From the NCBI GenBank assembly GCA_023441125.1, contig JAEZQV010000495.1, forward strand, positions 1-33,855: DNA of 33,855 nucleotides. Direction: 5' to 3'. The stretch is from Bacillota bacterium (GTDB taxonomy: Bacteria > Bacillota_C > Negativicutes > Sporomusales > Sporomusaceae). Position numbers and translations under genes: made by a program. The notes below the pieces were generated by a model, which did no database searches, was not told the DNA's origin, and was given only the letters and a program-made list of their open reading frames with translations. Positions 7,797 through 17,533 of this stretch are shown piece after piece (position 1 is the stretch's first letter; each line of letters begins with the position of its first letter).

Positions 7797-7891
7797 GATT
7801 TATTTTCCCGGCCGGCCGGAAAGGTATTTTGCCGCGGATGTTGAATAATTATGGCAGTATTTAAGTGCCCTATAACTGGAGGTGTACACAT

Positions 7892-8758
7892 ATGGCAGAA
7901 TACAAAATCACCCCGGAACTTGCCAGTGAATTGACCAGATTTGTATATGACCAGACCGGCTATCACACTATTGTCTGTAATGAGGCGGGCGTAATTACCG
8001 GCGATTCGGCCGGGAGCCGTCTGGGGATAACCCACCCCGGTGCGAAGCGAATCCTGCGGGGGGAAGTTGACGCTGTCTTCGTCAGTGCGGACGATGTTGC
8101 CCAAAACCCGAACCTGAAAGAAGGTCAGAACTATCCAGTTATAGTGAATGGCAAACGCGTCGGCACGTTCGGTATTGCCGGCAAACTGGAGTATACGCAG
8201 CCGATTGCCAAGGTAGTGACCGCCTTGTTTAGTGCCCGGCTGAAAGCAATTACCGACGCCGGGCAGGTCGAGCAGGTGGCCGGCGCCGTAGCGGAAAATG
8301 TCCAGCAGGCGGCTGCCGCCATTGAAGAAATGTCAGCTTCCTCCGAGGAGATGGCCGCCGCCACCGACCGCGTGGCAAAAATCTCAGACGATACCGTGCG
8401 AAAGGTCAGGGAAACTACGAAAATTATTGATATGAGCCGCAGTATTGCCACTCAGACCAAACTGCTCAGCCTTAACGCCTCCATTGAGGCGGCACGGGCC
8501 GGCGTGCATGGCCGGGGCTTCGCCGTAGTGGCCCAGGAGATGCAAAAGTTATCGCAGTTAAGCGCCGAAGCAACCGAAAGCATCAACAGCATTTTAGGCG
8601 AGATTCAAACCTCGATCATAACCGTAATTGACGGCATTAACCAGTCGGCCGCGGCTTCGGCCGAACAGGCCCGGGCCATGCAGGAAATCATCCATATGGT
8701 TGAAAACGTTCAGGGCTCAACCACTGCCCTGGTACAGTCCTTTACTAGTAAAAAATAA
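7892..8758 (+). CDS. Soluble chemoreceptor-like protein with diacid-recognition-type sensor domain
   Basis: A 288-residue cytoplasmic protein. Residues about 8-115 resemble the putative sugar-diacid recognition domain of CdaR regulators ([39 protein letters not shown]). Residues about 130-285 are a short MCP signalling hairpin with [20 protein letters not shown]. It probably senses a small carboxylate-like ligand and signals to CheA or to a non-flagellar partner. No transmembrane helix or HAMP domain is present. The ATG at 7892 has GGAGGTG upstream. It stands alone between terminator-like hairpins, with no che genes in the window. The ligand is inferred only from fold resemblance. Confidence 0.85.
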   Translation: MAEYKITPELASELTRFVYDQTGYHTIVCNEAGVITGDSAGSRLGITHPGAKRILRGEVDAVFVSADDVAQNPNLKEGQNYPVIVNGKRVGTFGIAGKLEYTQPIAKVVTALFSARLKAITDAGQVEQVAGAVAENVQQAAAAIEEMSASSEEMAAATDRVAKISDDTVRKVRETTKIIDMSRSIATQTKLLSLNASIEAARAGVHGRGFAVVAQEMQKLSQLSAEATESINSILGEIQTSIITVIDGINQSAAASAEQARAMQEIIHMVENVQGSTTALVQSFTSKK

Positions 8759-8813
8759 AACCACCGGACCTCCAGGCCGGGGCGAACCTGAGACTTTGAC
8801 GTAGTCAGATGAT

Positions 8814-8860
8814 AACAGGCTGAAGCATGCCGAGACAGGCAGGGCATGCTTCAGCCTGTT
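8814..8860. terminator. 17-bp perfect hairpin terminator
   Basis: AACAGGCTGAAGCATGC (8814-8830) pairs perfectly with GCATGCTTCAGCCTGTT (8844-8860) around a 13-base loop, followed by CTTGTTG. The stem is very stable but the U-tract is poor. It lies about 55 bases after the chemoreceptor-like gene. Confidence 0.6.
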
Positions 8861-8933
8861 CTTGTTGCCAAGCTAAAGCACAGGCCGTTGGCCGCGGCCG
8901 CTAACTTTTTTGCTAACTTTTTTGCTGTGAATA

Positions 8934-8962
8934 TTGGCAACCGTCCCTGTCTACGCTATAAT
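8934..8962 (+). promoter_or_regulatory. Sigma-A promoter of the DUF1934-argS operon
   Basis: TTGGCA (8934-8939), a 17-base spacer and a perfect TATAAT (8957-8962). The start is expected near 8969, giving a leader of about 29 bases to the proposed ATT start codon. Just upstream, a 12-base unit GCTAACTTTTTT occurs twice in tandem (8900-8923). Confidence 0.8.
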
Positions 8963-8997
8963 AATAAAGTTAAGGTTCTGAGAAAGGACTGAGTTTC

Positions 8998-9468
8998 ATT
9001 AAACTGCCAACAGGCAATACAGGTATTGACAGTGTACTGATTAACGTACACGGCTCGCAACAGGACGCCGAGGGCGAGGTGAACCGGATTGAACTGGTTA
9101 CCCCCGGTCGCCGGTACAGCAAAAACGGTGTCTATTACATTACTTATCAGGAAACTGAGATTAGCGGCATGGCTGGTGCCACTACGCTTTTAAAAATATA
9201 TAACGATCATGTCATTCTCGTGCGGCTGGGGGCTGTGGAACAGCGGCAGGAATTCCGGGTCGGCAAGAGCAGCCTATCCAGTTATGTTACAGCCTATGGA
9301 ACCCTGGCCATGAGTGTGCGGACAACCCGGCTGACGGTCAGCCGCACCCAGGGTGAGGGCTGTGTTACCGGGGTTGACATTGAATACGAGCTCGAAATTG
9401 ACGGACAGTGGCAAAGTGCCAATACACTGCGCATCACTGTACAGGGGGATAGAAAGAATGGACATTAA
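8998..9468 (+). CDS. DUF1934 family protein (YwiB-like), probable ATT start
   Basis: A small beta-barrel protein of about 156 residues of the DUF1934/YwiB family (lipocalin-like fold, function unknown). Supporting segments are VLINVHGSQ, IELVTPGRRYSKNGVYYITYQETE, MAGATTLLKIYNDHVILVRLG and the C-terminal VDIEYELEID. The only ordinary start in frame, GTG 9079, would delete the first conserved strand. AAAGGA (8983-8988) lies nine bases before in-frame ATT 8998, and a consensus promoter fixes the transcript start close upstream, so ATT is the best candidate. The gene overlaps argS by 11 bases, as B. subtilis ywiB neighbours argS, implying translational coupling. Confidence 0.8.
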   Translation: MKLPTGNTGIDSVLINVHGSQQDAEGEVNRIELVTPGRRYSKNGVYYITYQETEISGMAGATTLLKIYNDHVILVRLGAVEQRQEFRVGKSSLSSYVTAYGTLAMSVRTTRLTVSRTQGEGCVTGVDIEYELEIDGQWQSANTLRITVQGDRKNGH

Positions 9469-11125
9469 AGAAACTTTGGTTGCTGCCATCAAAAAAGCAG
9501 CCGCACAGGCGATTGCTGATGGCATTTTTACCGCTGACAAGCTGCCTGAGGTCGGGCTGGAGGTGCCGCCGCAAAAAGAGTTTGGCGACTTTGCCACCAA
9601 CTTTGCTATGCAGTCGGCCAAAGCGGCCAAAATGAACCCGCGCAGCATTGCCCAGGCCCTTGTCGAGCGGTTAAACGAACCCTGGCTGGAGAAAGCCGTA
9701 ATTGCCGGCCCTGGGTTTATTAACTTTTATCTGCAAGCCGGCGTGTTATATCAGCAATTGGCCAATATGCTTGCTGCCGGGGATGCTTTTGGCCGGAGCC
9801 AGGCCGGGCAGGGGGAACGGGTACAGGTGGAGTTTGTCAGCGCCAATCCGACCGGACCGCTGCATGTAGGTCACGGGCGCGGGGCGGCGGTAGGCAGCGC
9901 GCTGGTTAACCTGTTACGGGCCGCCGGTTATCAGGTGGAGGCCGAGTTTTACATAAACGATGCCGGTAACCAGATTGACAATCTGGCCGCGTCCGTTAAC
10001 GCCCGTTATTTGGAACTATTAGGACAAGCCACCCAGTTTCCTGAGGACGGCTATCACGGGCGGGATATCATTGACACTGCCCAGCGAATTATCAACCACC
10101 ATGGCGATAAATACCTTACCGTGTCTGAGACCGAACGGCTGGCTGTGTTCAAAGAACTGGCCCTGACCGAGAAACTGGCAGGTCTTAAAGAGGATCTGGC
10201 AGAGTTTGGCGTATATTTCGATGTGTGGTTTAGTGAGCGTACGCTGCACAATACCGGGGCTGTGGCGGCCACCTGCCAATTGCTCAGGGACAACGGCAAC
10301 ATTTATGAAAAAGACGGGGCGTTATGGCTGAAAGCCACTGCCTATGGTGATGATAAGGACCGGGTGGTCATCCGCGATAATGGGATACCCACCTATCTTG
10401 CCGCCGATATTGCCTACCACCGCGACAAATTTGCCCGGGGCTTTAACCGGGTCATCAACATCTGGGGAGCAGACCATCATGGTTATATCAGCCGGGTAAA
10501 GGCCGCCATCGCCGCCATGGATTACAACCCCGATAATCTGGAAGTGCTGATTTTGCAAATGGTCAGTCTCTATCAGAACGGCGAACTGGTCAAAATGTCC
10601 AAACGGACGGGGCAGGGCGTCACTCTCGGCGAACTTATTGAAGAAGTCGGCCGCGATGCGGCGCGGTTTTTCTTCATTATGCGTTCTATTGACAGCCAGC
10701 TTGATTTTGACCTGGATTTAGCCAAATCCAGCTCTAACGACAATCCGGTATATTATATTCAATATGCCCACGCCCGGATTGCCAGCATCTTCCGGCAGGC
10801 TGCCGAAGCCGGTATTGCGGTACCGGCTGACTGGAGTCAGGTTAAGCTGGAACTGCTGACTGAGCAGGCTGAAATTGATTTGATTAAGAAGATGGCCGAG
10901 TTTCCGGAAGAGGTGGCTGCTGCCGCCAGAGAACGGGCGCCGCACCGGATTGCCCGTTATGCCCATGATTTGGCCGGCATGTTTCATACCTTTTATAACC
11001 AGTGCCGCATTATCGGCGTAGACCCCGGTGTGCAGTCCGCCCGGCTGGCGCTGGTAACGGCGGTGCGGTCAACTATCAGGCAGTCATTGGGGATTTTAGG
11101 CGTGGCTGCCCCTGATAAAATGTAA
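9458..11125 (+). CDS. argS: Arginyl-tRNA synthetase
   Basis: A 555-residue class Ia synthetase that charges tRNA-Arg. The N-terminal ArgS additional domain (about 1-90) is followed by the Rossmann catalytic core with SANPTGPLHVGHGRG (HIGH-type motif at about 136), a KMSKR signature near 379 (VKMSKRTGQGVTLGEL), and a DALR anticodon-binding domain ending in the typical APDKM. Length and order are normal for the family. The ATG at 9458 is preceded by a purine-rich GGGGGATAGAAAG and lies inside the end of the DUF1934 gene. The rpoE gene follows after about 100 bases. Confidence 0.97.
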   Translation: MDIKETLVAAIKKAAAQAIADGIFTADKLPEVGLEVPPQKEFGDFATNFAMQSAKAAKMNPRSIAQALVERLNEPWLEKAVIAGPGFINFYLQAGVLYQQLANMLAAGDAFGRSQAGQGERVQVEFVSANPTGPLHVGHGRGAAVGSALVNLLRAAGYQVEAEFYINDAGNQIDNLAASVNARYLELLGQATQFPEDGYHGRDIIDTAQRIINHHGDKYLTVSETERLAVFKELALTEKLAGLKEDLAEFGVYFDVWFSERTLHNTGAVAATCQLLRDNGNIYEKDGALWLKATAYGDDKDRVVIRDNGIPTYLAADIAYHRDKFARGFNRVINIWGADHHGYISRVKAAIAAMDYNPDNLEVLILQMVSLYQNGELVKMSKRTGQGVTLGELIEEVGRDAARFFFIMRSIDSQLDFDLDLAKSSSNDNPVYYIQYAHARIASIFRQAAEAGIAVPADWSQVKLELLTEQAEIDLIKKMAEFPEEVAAAARERAPHRIARYAHDLAGMFHTFYNQCRIIGVDPGVQSARLALVTAVRSTIRQSLGILGVAAPDKM

Positions 11126-11172
11126 TATGACCAATTTATAAGGGAATGTTTTAAGAAGTTCGGGAGGAATTT

Positions 11173-11218
11173 ATCTCCGCACGTTGAATATAAAACGCGG
11201 ATTGTTAAGTGCGGAGGT
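11173..11218 (+). promoter_or_regulatory. Inverted repeat that could mask the rpoE ribosome-binding site
   Basis: CTCCGCAC (11175-11182) pairs perfectly with GTGCGGAG (11209-11216), extendable to ten pairs. The 3' arm contains the GGAG of the rpoE Shine-Dalgarno (11213-11217). Confidence 0.45.
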
Positions 11219-11225
11219 TGAATTT

Positions 11226-11663
11226 ATGGCAAATAATATATCGAAAAACAATATTGACGACGTAAATGTAGCGTATCAGATTTTAAGAACAACAGGCCAT
11301 CCGTTATATTACCGTGAATTGATTGATCAGGTCTTTGTCGAGAAGGGCGGCATAACCCGGCCATCGGCGCATATGATCGCTGAAATTCACACCAGAATTA
11401 ACCTGGACAGCCGGTTTGTCCATACCGGCAAAAGTATGTGGGGCCTGACAGAATGGTCGCCGCAGCGGATTAATCTGCGTGAGGTAGAAGAAACGAAAGC
11501 CGCCGCCAGTCAGGATGACGTGCGGCGGGAAAAGCTGCTGGCTGCTATCCAGCAGGATTTTGACAGTGAAGACAGTGACAATACCGCTGAATCCGGCAAT
11601 TTGCTGGACGGCGATGCTGAGTTTGAACAGGAAGAAGAAGAAGAAGAACTGGAAGCAAACTAA
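11226..11663 (+). CDS. rpoE: DNA-directed RNA polymerase delta subunit
   Basis: A 145-residue protein with an N-terminal HARE-HTH domain (about 10-85, with AYQILRTTGHPLYYRELIDQ and WGLTEWSP) and a very acidic, disordered C-terminal tail ending in EEEEEELEAN. Delta binds RNA polymerase in Firmicutes, speeds recycling and destabilises weak promoter complexes. The ATG at 11226 is chosen because GGAGG (11213-11217) lies eight bases upstream; the in-frame TTG at 11184 is badly spaced. Its place directly before pyrG matches Bacillus. The tail is shorter than that of B. subtilis RpoE. Confidence 0.92.
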   Translation: MANNISKNNIDDVNVAYQILRTTGHPLYYRELIDQVFVEKGGITRPSAHMIAEIHTRINLDSRFVHTGKSMWGLTEWSPQRINLREVEETKAAASQDDVRREKLLAAIQQDFDSEDSDNTAESGNLLDGDAEFEQEEEEEELEAN

Positions 11664-11746
11664 TGCTGAATAAATAAAATCTAACGATGTTTGGCATAAT
11701 TAGGTTAGTTAAAATGGGACGAATCACCACCATGGAAAGTTAGTAG

Positions 11747-13375
<1,629 letters not shown>

Positions 13376-13381
13376 GCAAGG

Positions 13382-13413
13382 AACTGTTGGATAACCTCCA
13401 ACAGTTTTCTTTT
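13382..13413 (+). terminator. Intrinsic terminator of pyrG
   Basis: AACTGTTGGA (13382-13391), loop TAACC, TCCAACAGTT (13397-13406), then TTCTTTT. It is close to the pyrG stop and separates pyrG from sppA. Confidence 0.85.
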
Positions 13414-13471
13414 ACATAGCAGCTAAGGACAGGTCTCAGCTAATTCGTAGTGTAACCTAAGGGAGGTAATT

Positions 13472-14401
13472 ATGTTTAAGAAATCAGTGGTTCTCTTCCT
13501 GGCTTTGATTATTGGCTTATCCATGATCGGGGGGCTGTTTATAGCACCCAAGGTAAAACAGAGCAAGCTTACCGGCAACGGAAAGATTGCCGTCATTTAT
13601 GTTGACGGCATGATTATCGGCGGTCGCGGTCAGGTTAGCCTGCTGACGGACGGCGGCGGTACCGACAGCCTGATCCGCCAACTGCATGCTGCCCGTGACG
13701 ATGCCGCGGTCAAGGCTATCGTGCTGAGGATCAACAGTCCCGGCGGCACTGTTCCGGCATCGCAGGAAGTCGGTGAAGAACTGAAAAAGCTGCGGGCTAC
13801 CGGCAAACCGGTCATAACTTCCATGGCCGATATGGCAGCTTCCGGCGGTTACTGGCTGGCGGCCTGCACCGACAAAATCTATGCCAATCCCTCGACGATA
13901 ACAGGCAGTCTGGGCGTGTACATGCCTTATTCCAACTGGGAAGAACTTTATAAAAAAATCGGCGTCCGTCAGGAAAAAATCAAGAGTGGTCCGCATAAAG
14001 ATATCTTATCACCGGATCGTGAACTGACGGCGGAGGAACGGGCTATTGTGCAAGCGATGGTTGATGATATGTATAATCAATTCGTAGCCGTAGTTGCCGA
14101 GGGCCGGCACCTGGAAGAAGCCAAAGTGCGCCAACTGGCCGACGGACGTATTTATACCGGCCGGCAAGCCCAAGAGCTTGGTCTGGTCGATGAACTGGGC
14201 AATATGTATGATGCTATTGACGGGGCGGCGGCCATGGCCGGCATCCAGGGAAAGCCTGAAGTGGTGGAATACGGGAAAATGAGTGCTCTGGAAGCAATCT
14301 TTGGCGCGCAGGATAATTTGGCTTCCGAGCAAATGCTGCTTAAGCGTCTGGCGGAACTGCTTACCCCGGCCGGTCCTGCAGCCAAACCCCAGAGTTATTA
14401 A
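13472..14401 (+). CDS. sppA: Signal peptide peptidase SppA (short, 36K type)
   Basis: A 309-residue serine protease of the S49 family, anchored by an N-terminal transmembrane helix (about 5-25) with the domain outside. The catalytic Ser124 is in MAASGGYW and the general-base Lys176 is in GPHKDILSPDRELT. IVLRINSPGG is the typical oxyanion-side segment. It is the single-domain Firmicute form. It degrades leftover signal peptides and may cleave other membrane-associated substrates. The ATG is preceded by AAGGGAGG. The gene is followed 13 bases later by the Yip1 gene, so the two are probably co-transcribed. Neither lies between pyrG and spo0F in Bacillus. Confidence 0.93.
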   Translation: MFKKSVVLFLALIIGLSMIGGLFIAPKVKQSKLTGNGKIAVIYVDGMIIGGRGQVSLLTDGGGTDSLIRQLHAARDDAAVKAIVLRINSPGGTVPASQEVGEELKKLRATGKPVITSMADMAASGGYWLAACTDKIYANPSTITGSLGVYMPYSNWEELYKKIGVRQEKIKSGPHKDILSPDRELTAEERAIVQAMVDDMYNQFVAVVAEGRHLEEAKVRQLADGRIYTGRQAQELGLVDELGNMYDAIDGAAAMAGIQGKPEVVEYGKMSALEAIFGAQDNLASEQMLLKRLAELLTPAGPAAKPQSY

Positions 14402-14413
14402 GGGGGCAAAGTA

Positions 14414-14995
14414 ATGGGCAATTTTCTGGAAACAATTTATGATGTATTATTTAACCCTGTTGCCGCCATGCACCATATTGCTGAAAAAAAATTAACCGGA
14501 CAGGCATTGGCGATGTTTGTCATCGGTATGCTTGTGCCGGTGTGGGCATTGTATACGGGGATTAAAGGCAGCGCCGGCGTACCGGCCTTGGGGCTTTTGT
14601 TTGTGCTGCACTTTGCCGGCAGTTTCGTCTTTTGGCTGCTGGGTGCAGCCGTACTTAACTTTATTGCCGAATTGGCCGGCGGCCGGGGCACGGCGGTAGG
14701 ATTATTCGCAGCCCTTGGCTTTGCTCATTTACCGCGTGTCGCCGTAATGCCTTTATGGGTCATTGCCGCCTTATTGCCTGCCGGCTTGCGCGGGTTTGCT
14801 CTGGGCCTGATCGGCGTGATTGTCGTGACCTGGACTTTGTTTCTGCATGTTGCCGCAATCCGGGGAGCGCATGGTTTAACGGGGGCCAAAGCCACACTGG
14901 TGTTACTGACACCGTTATTGACACTCGTTGCAGTTGTTGCCGTGCTGATGATTTTTCTTGGTTCCACCCTGATGCAGCTGCCGTTTCATATTTAG
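14414..14995 (+). CDS. Yip1 family membrane protein
   Basis: A 193-residue polytopic membrane protein with about five hydrophobic helices. The opening FLETIYDVLFNPVAAMHHIAEKK is the usual soluble start of bacterial Yip1-domain (DUF1282-like) proteins, where a conserved P follows a short amphipathic stretch. The function in bacteria is unknown. AGGGGGC precedes the ATG. It follows sppA closely and converges on the next membrane-protein gene. Confidence 0.75.
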   Translation: MGNFLETIYDVLFNPVAAMHHIAEKKLTGQALAMFVIGMLVPVWALYTGIKGSAGVPALGLLFVLHFAGSFVFWLLGAAVLNFIAELAGGRGTAVGLFAALGFAHLPRVAVMPLWVIAALLPAGLRGFALGLIGVIVVTWTLFLHVAAIRGAHGLTGAKATLVLLTPLLTLVAVVAVLMIFLGSTLMQLPFHI

Positions 14996-14999
14996 CACC

Positions 15000-15020
15000 T
15001 TGCCGGCCTTCCGCCGGCAA
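15000..15020. terminator. Short hairpin between convergent genes
   Basis: TTGCCGGC (15000-15007) with GCCGGCAA (15013-15020), a perfect 8-bp stem without a U-tract on either strand. It is placed where both converging transcripts must end. Terminator activity is uncertain. Confidence 0.4.
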
Positions 15021-15029
15021 TATAAGGGA

Positions 15030-16778
15030 TTAGCGCACCTTGTACAAATAAATTTCCCAGGCAGACCAGCCATCATTAAACCGGTGTAAGAACTCCAGAC
15101 CGTTATCCCGGTAATTGGTTATTTCGGCGGCGGATAGAATATATTCGCCGCCTAAGTTTTTAAAGGCCTCCATATCCAGTTCAAGCTGGTTGAGTTTCAG
15201 GTTGTAACTCCTGCGCACCTGATAATACTCAAGCTCAGCCGGAAAAATATAGCAGGTGATGCCCCAGTCGTCAAAGTATTGCCGCCAGAACGGATTTTTG
15301 GCCAGTTCTTTGGCCATAATCTGACGAAAAGCATGTTTGTAAGCTAGCGGATAAATATTTAACCGCCCGTCCAGCGTATAAAAGCCATGGTACTGGGTAA
15401 TGGCCGGGTAAAAGCCGATCCCGGCCACGCGGTAGTCTTTCTTGGGCCGGCCGATATAATCGTCTACCTGCTTGAACAGACTGTCGGCGAAAAACTCGCC
15501 ATAACTGATATTTTCGTACAGCCAGGCATTCTCCATAACCGAGATGTCTGTTTGTTTTTTTAGCATCAGATCGTATTCAATATTGTTGCCGAACAGATAA
15601 CCAAGCTGCAGGGTTACCAGGAGTACCGCCAGCAGTTTGCCCACATAGCGGAGCTTGGCGACGATCGCCAGGCACAGCGCAAAGATGGTATACCATAACA
15701 AAGGATGCAGCCAGTGAAACCGCTGAATCTGAAAAGAATTCAAAAAGCCGATGCCGGCCGTTGCCGACATGAATGCCTCTGAATAGCGTAGTCCGTAACA
15801 AATCGACAGCATTGTCGCCAGCGACAATAACAGCAGGATGAGTGTATATTCCCGCTTTTGCCGCCAGCCAGAGAGCAGCGCCAACGGTACGGCGATCAGC
15901 AAAATATATTTATGCAGGCTGACGGCATGATATTGGCCATTGACCCAGTTTTCCAGAATGAGTGCCTGGACGCCGTTCCAGTCCCGCGCCTGCCCTAAGA
16001 GAATGCGGTTAATCTCCTCGCGGCTGGACACAAACCCTGCACTGAAAAAGGTATTATAAATCAGCCAGATTTCGGTTATCGCATAAGAGCAGGCTAAAAG
16101 CGCAATGGCGCCCCAAAATTTAGGGCGCATGATCCTGTTGCGGCAGACATCATAAAGGGCGGCCAGACCGAGGCCCGCCAGCAGGAAAACACCGACTAGC
16201 GGTAAAGAAGAATACAGGGCGAAAATAAAAATAATGATACTATTCTTGACCATGCTGCCTTTGTCATAAAATGCGTTTGCCATGGCATAAAATAGTAAAG
16301 GCTGTCCGGCAATCGACAGGCCATACACGGTATAAAAGGGGATGGTAGCAAACGAGGCGGCGCCGGCCCAGGCCAGCCATACCTGGCGGTTTCCGGGAAT
16401 GATGTGATTTTTAAGCAGCAGATACATACCGAGAAAGGCCGTGCTGTGTACGATCAGCATATTGATCAGGTAGGCGCGGAAGGGGGGCAGAATCATATAC
16501 AGCCAGGTAATAACATTAAAGCCGCTGGGCAGACAACTGCGCGGCAATTCGCCCAGCATTTGCGTTACGGTGCCGGTCAGATTAAAAACCTGGCCGCTGT
16601 TGGCCAGCACAATCCAGGCGGTAATCCAGTCCAGATTATCATTAATCGTAAAATGTGCGTTTTGCCGCAAGATCACAAAAGGGGCCAGATAAGCCGCTAC
16701 TACTATGGTGAAGAACAAAGCTGCCTTGTGGTTTATTATATATGTAATTGTATTGTGCAGTCGCGTATTAATTTCCAT
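15030..16778 (-). CDS. Large polytopic membrane protein, DUF6044-like (YkoS-like)
   Basis: A 582-residue protein with roughly ten to twelve hydrophobic segments through about residue 395 and a soluble C-terminal domain of about 185 residues. The first helix is followed by an acidic loop, HFTINDNLDWITAW, the sort of extracytoplasmic acidic loop seen in GT-C fold glycosyltransferases and in B. subtilis YkoS-like DUF6044 proteins. A role in moving or attaching surface sugars is an inference from that resemblance. GAGG lies seven bases before the ATG. It is a single gene on the minus strand, interrupting the pyrG-spo0F neighbourhood, with an AT-rich gap upstream shared with spo0F. Confidence 0.65.
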   Translation of the reverse strand: MEINTRLHNTITYIINHKAALFFTIVVAAYLAPFVILRQNAHFTINDNLDWITAWIVLANSGQVFNLTGTVTQMLGELPRSCLPSGFNVITWLYMILPPFRAYLINMLIVHSTAFLGMYLLLKNHIIPGNRQVWLAWAGAASFATIPFYTVYGLSIAGQPLLFYAMANAFYDKGSMVKNSIIIFIFALYSSLPLVGVFLLAGLGLAALYDVCRNRIMRPKFWGAIALLACSYAITEIWLIYNTFFSAGFVSSREEINRILLGQARDWNGVQALILENWVNGQYHAVSLHKYILLIAVPLALLSGWRQKREYTLILLLLSLATMLSICYGLRYSEAFMSATAGIGFLNSFQIQRFHWLHPLLWYTIFALCLAIVAKLRYVGKLLAVLLVTLQLGYLFGNNIEYDLMLKKQTDISVMENAWLYENISYGEFFADSLFKQVDDYIGRPKKDYRVAGIGFYPAITQYHGFYTLDGRLNIYPLAYKHAFRQIMAKELAKNPFWRQYFDDWGITCYIFPAELEYYQVRRSYNLKLNQLELDMEAFKNLGGEYILSAAEITNYRDNGLEFLHRFNDGWSAWEIYLYKVR

Positions 16779-16895
16779 AATATACCTCTACATGTTAATT
16801 CCATTACAAATTCTAGCATAAATCCGGCAATAATTAAATTAATTTAACTGAAATTAGAAAAAGTTAAAGTAATTTCTATTTTCTTCCAGAAATTA

Positions 16896-16924
16896 GCAGG
16901 ATATTTTCAATTAATTGCGAATAT
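16896..16924 (+). promoter_or_regulatory. Candidate sigma-H promoter of spo0F
   Basis: GCAGGATAT (16896-16904) matches the sigma-H -35 (RnAGGAwWW) fully. After 11 bases, TGCGAATAT (16916-16924) matches the -10 (RnnGAATww) except its first base. It lies about 65 bases before the Spo0F start. B. subtilis spo0F is known to use sigma-H. Confidence 0.6.
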
Positions 16925-16989
16925 GGTTATATTAGGAAAAAGAAGCGGGTTTTCTTAAACACTACGGAGAAAGCAAGGTGCAAAAGTAA

Positions 16990-17394
16990 ATGAGCAATTC
17001 TCAAGCAACCATTCTTGTGATTGATGACCAGCCTGGAATTCGGAGATTGCTTACCGAGGTTCTCCAGGACGAGGGGTATAGAGTAATTACGGCAGCTAAC
17101 GGCTATGAAGGAATACAGGCCGCGCAGGAAGTTCATCCCCAGGTTATTCTTATGGATATGAAAATGCCGGGGATGGACGGAATAGAAGCGCTAAAAGAAC
17201 TCAAACGGCAAGGCCAGGGCGATCAGGTAATTATGATGACCGCCTATGGTGAGTTGGATATGGTCAATGAAGCCCGGGAAGCCGGTATGCGTGATTATAT
17301 AACCAAGCCATTTGATATTATGTCTCTTTGCAAAATTATTGAAGCCAATATCGGTAATCATTTTAGTGAAGAACGCCGCTTATTGATCGGTTGA
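16990..17394 (+). CDS. spo0F: Spo0F-type single-domain response regulator
   Basis: A 134-residue stand-alone receiver domain close to B. subtilis Spo0F, including VIDDQPGIRRLL, MDMKMPGMDGIEALK, MTAYGELDM and TKPFDI. The acidic pocket is Asp12/Asp13, the phosphorylated Asp is Asp56, and the conserved Thr84 and Lys106 are present. Spo0F relays phosphate from sporulation kinases to Spo0B and Spo0A in Bacillus. Whether a Spo0B partner exists here cannot be seen, and many anaerobes lack one. AAGGTG precedes the ATG. A candidate sigma-H promoter is upstream. The gene begins the run to transaldolase and glpX that is also found after spo0F in Bacillus. Confidence 0.88.
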   Translation: MSNSQATILVIDDQPGIRRLLTEVLQDEGYRVITAANGYEGIQAAQEVHPQVILMDMKMPGMDGIEALKELKRQGQGDQVIMMTAYGELDMVNEAREAGMRDYITKPFDIMSLCKIIEANIGNHFSEERRLLIG

Positions 17395-17404
17395 TTAGCG
17401 GTAA

Positions 17405-17427
17405 GGCCCGGGGCGGTAGTCCCGGGT
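17405..17427 (+). terminator. GC-rich hairpin after spo0F
   Basis: GGCCCGGG and CCCGGGTC form an 8-bp stem with one G-U pair around GCGGTAGT, followed by CCTTATTGACTTTG. The U-tract is weak, so partial termination is the most that can be claimed. Confidence 0.4.
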
Positions 17428-17533
17428 CCCTTATTGACTTTGTTTCTTTACCGTGTGCTGCCAACTTGATAAAGCCCAGGCAGGATTTTTCGTGCCTGCG
17501 GCGAAATACATTAAAGCAAGGGGGGATATCAAA

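Noticed and set aside
8900..8923. Tandem GCTAACTTTTTT units as a CRISPR-like or phase-variable repeat
   Set aside because: There are only two short copies, no spacers and no coding context.
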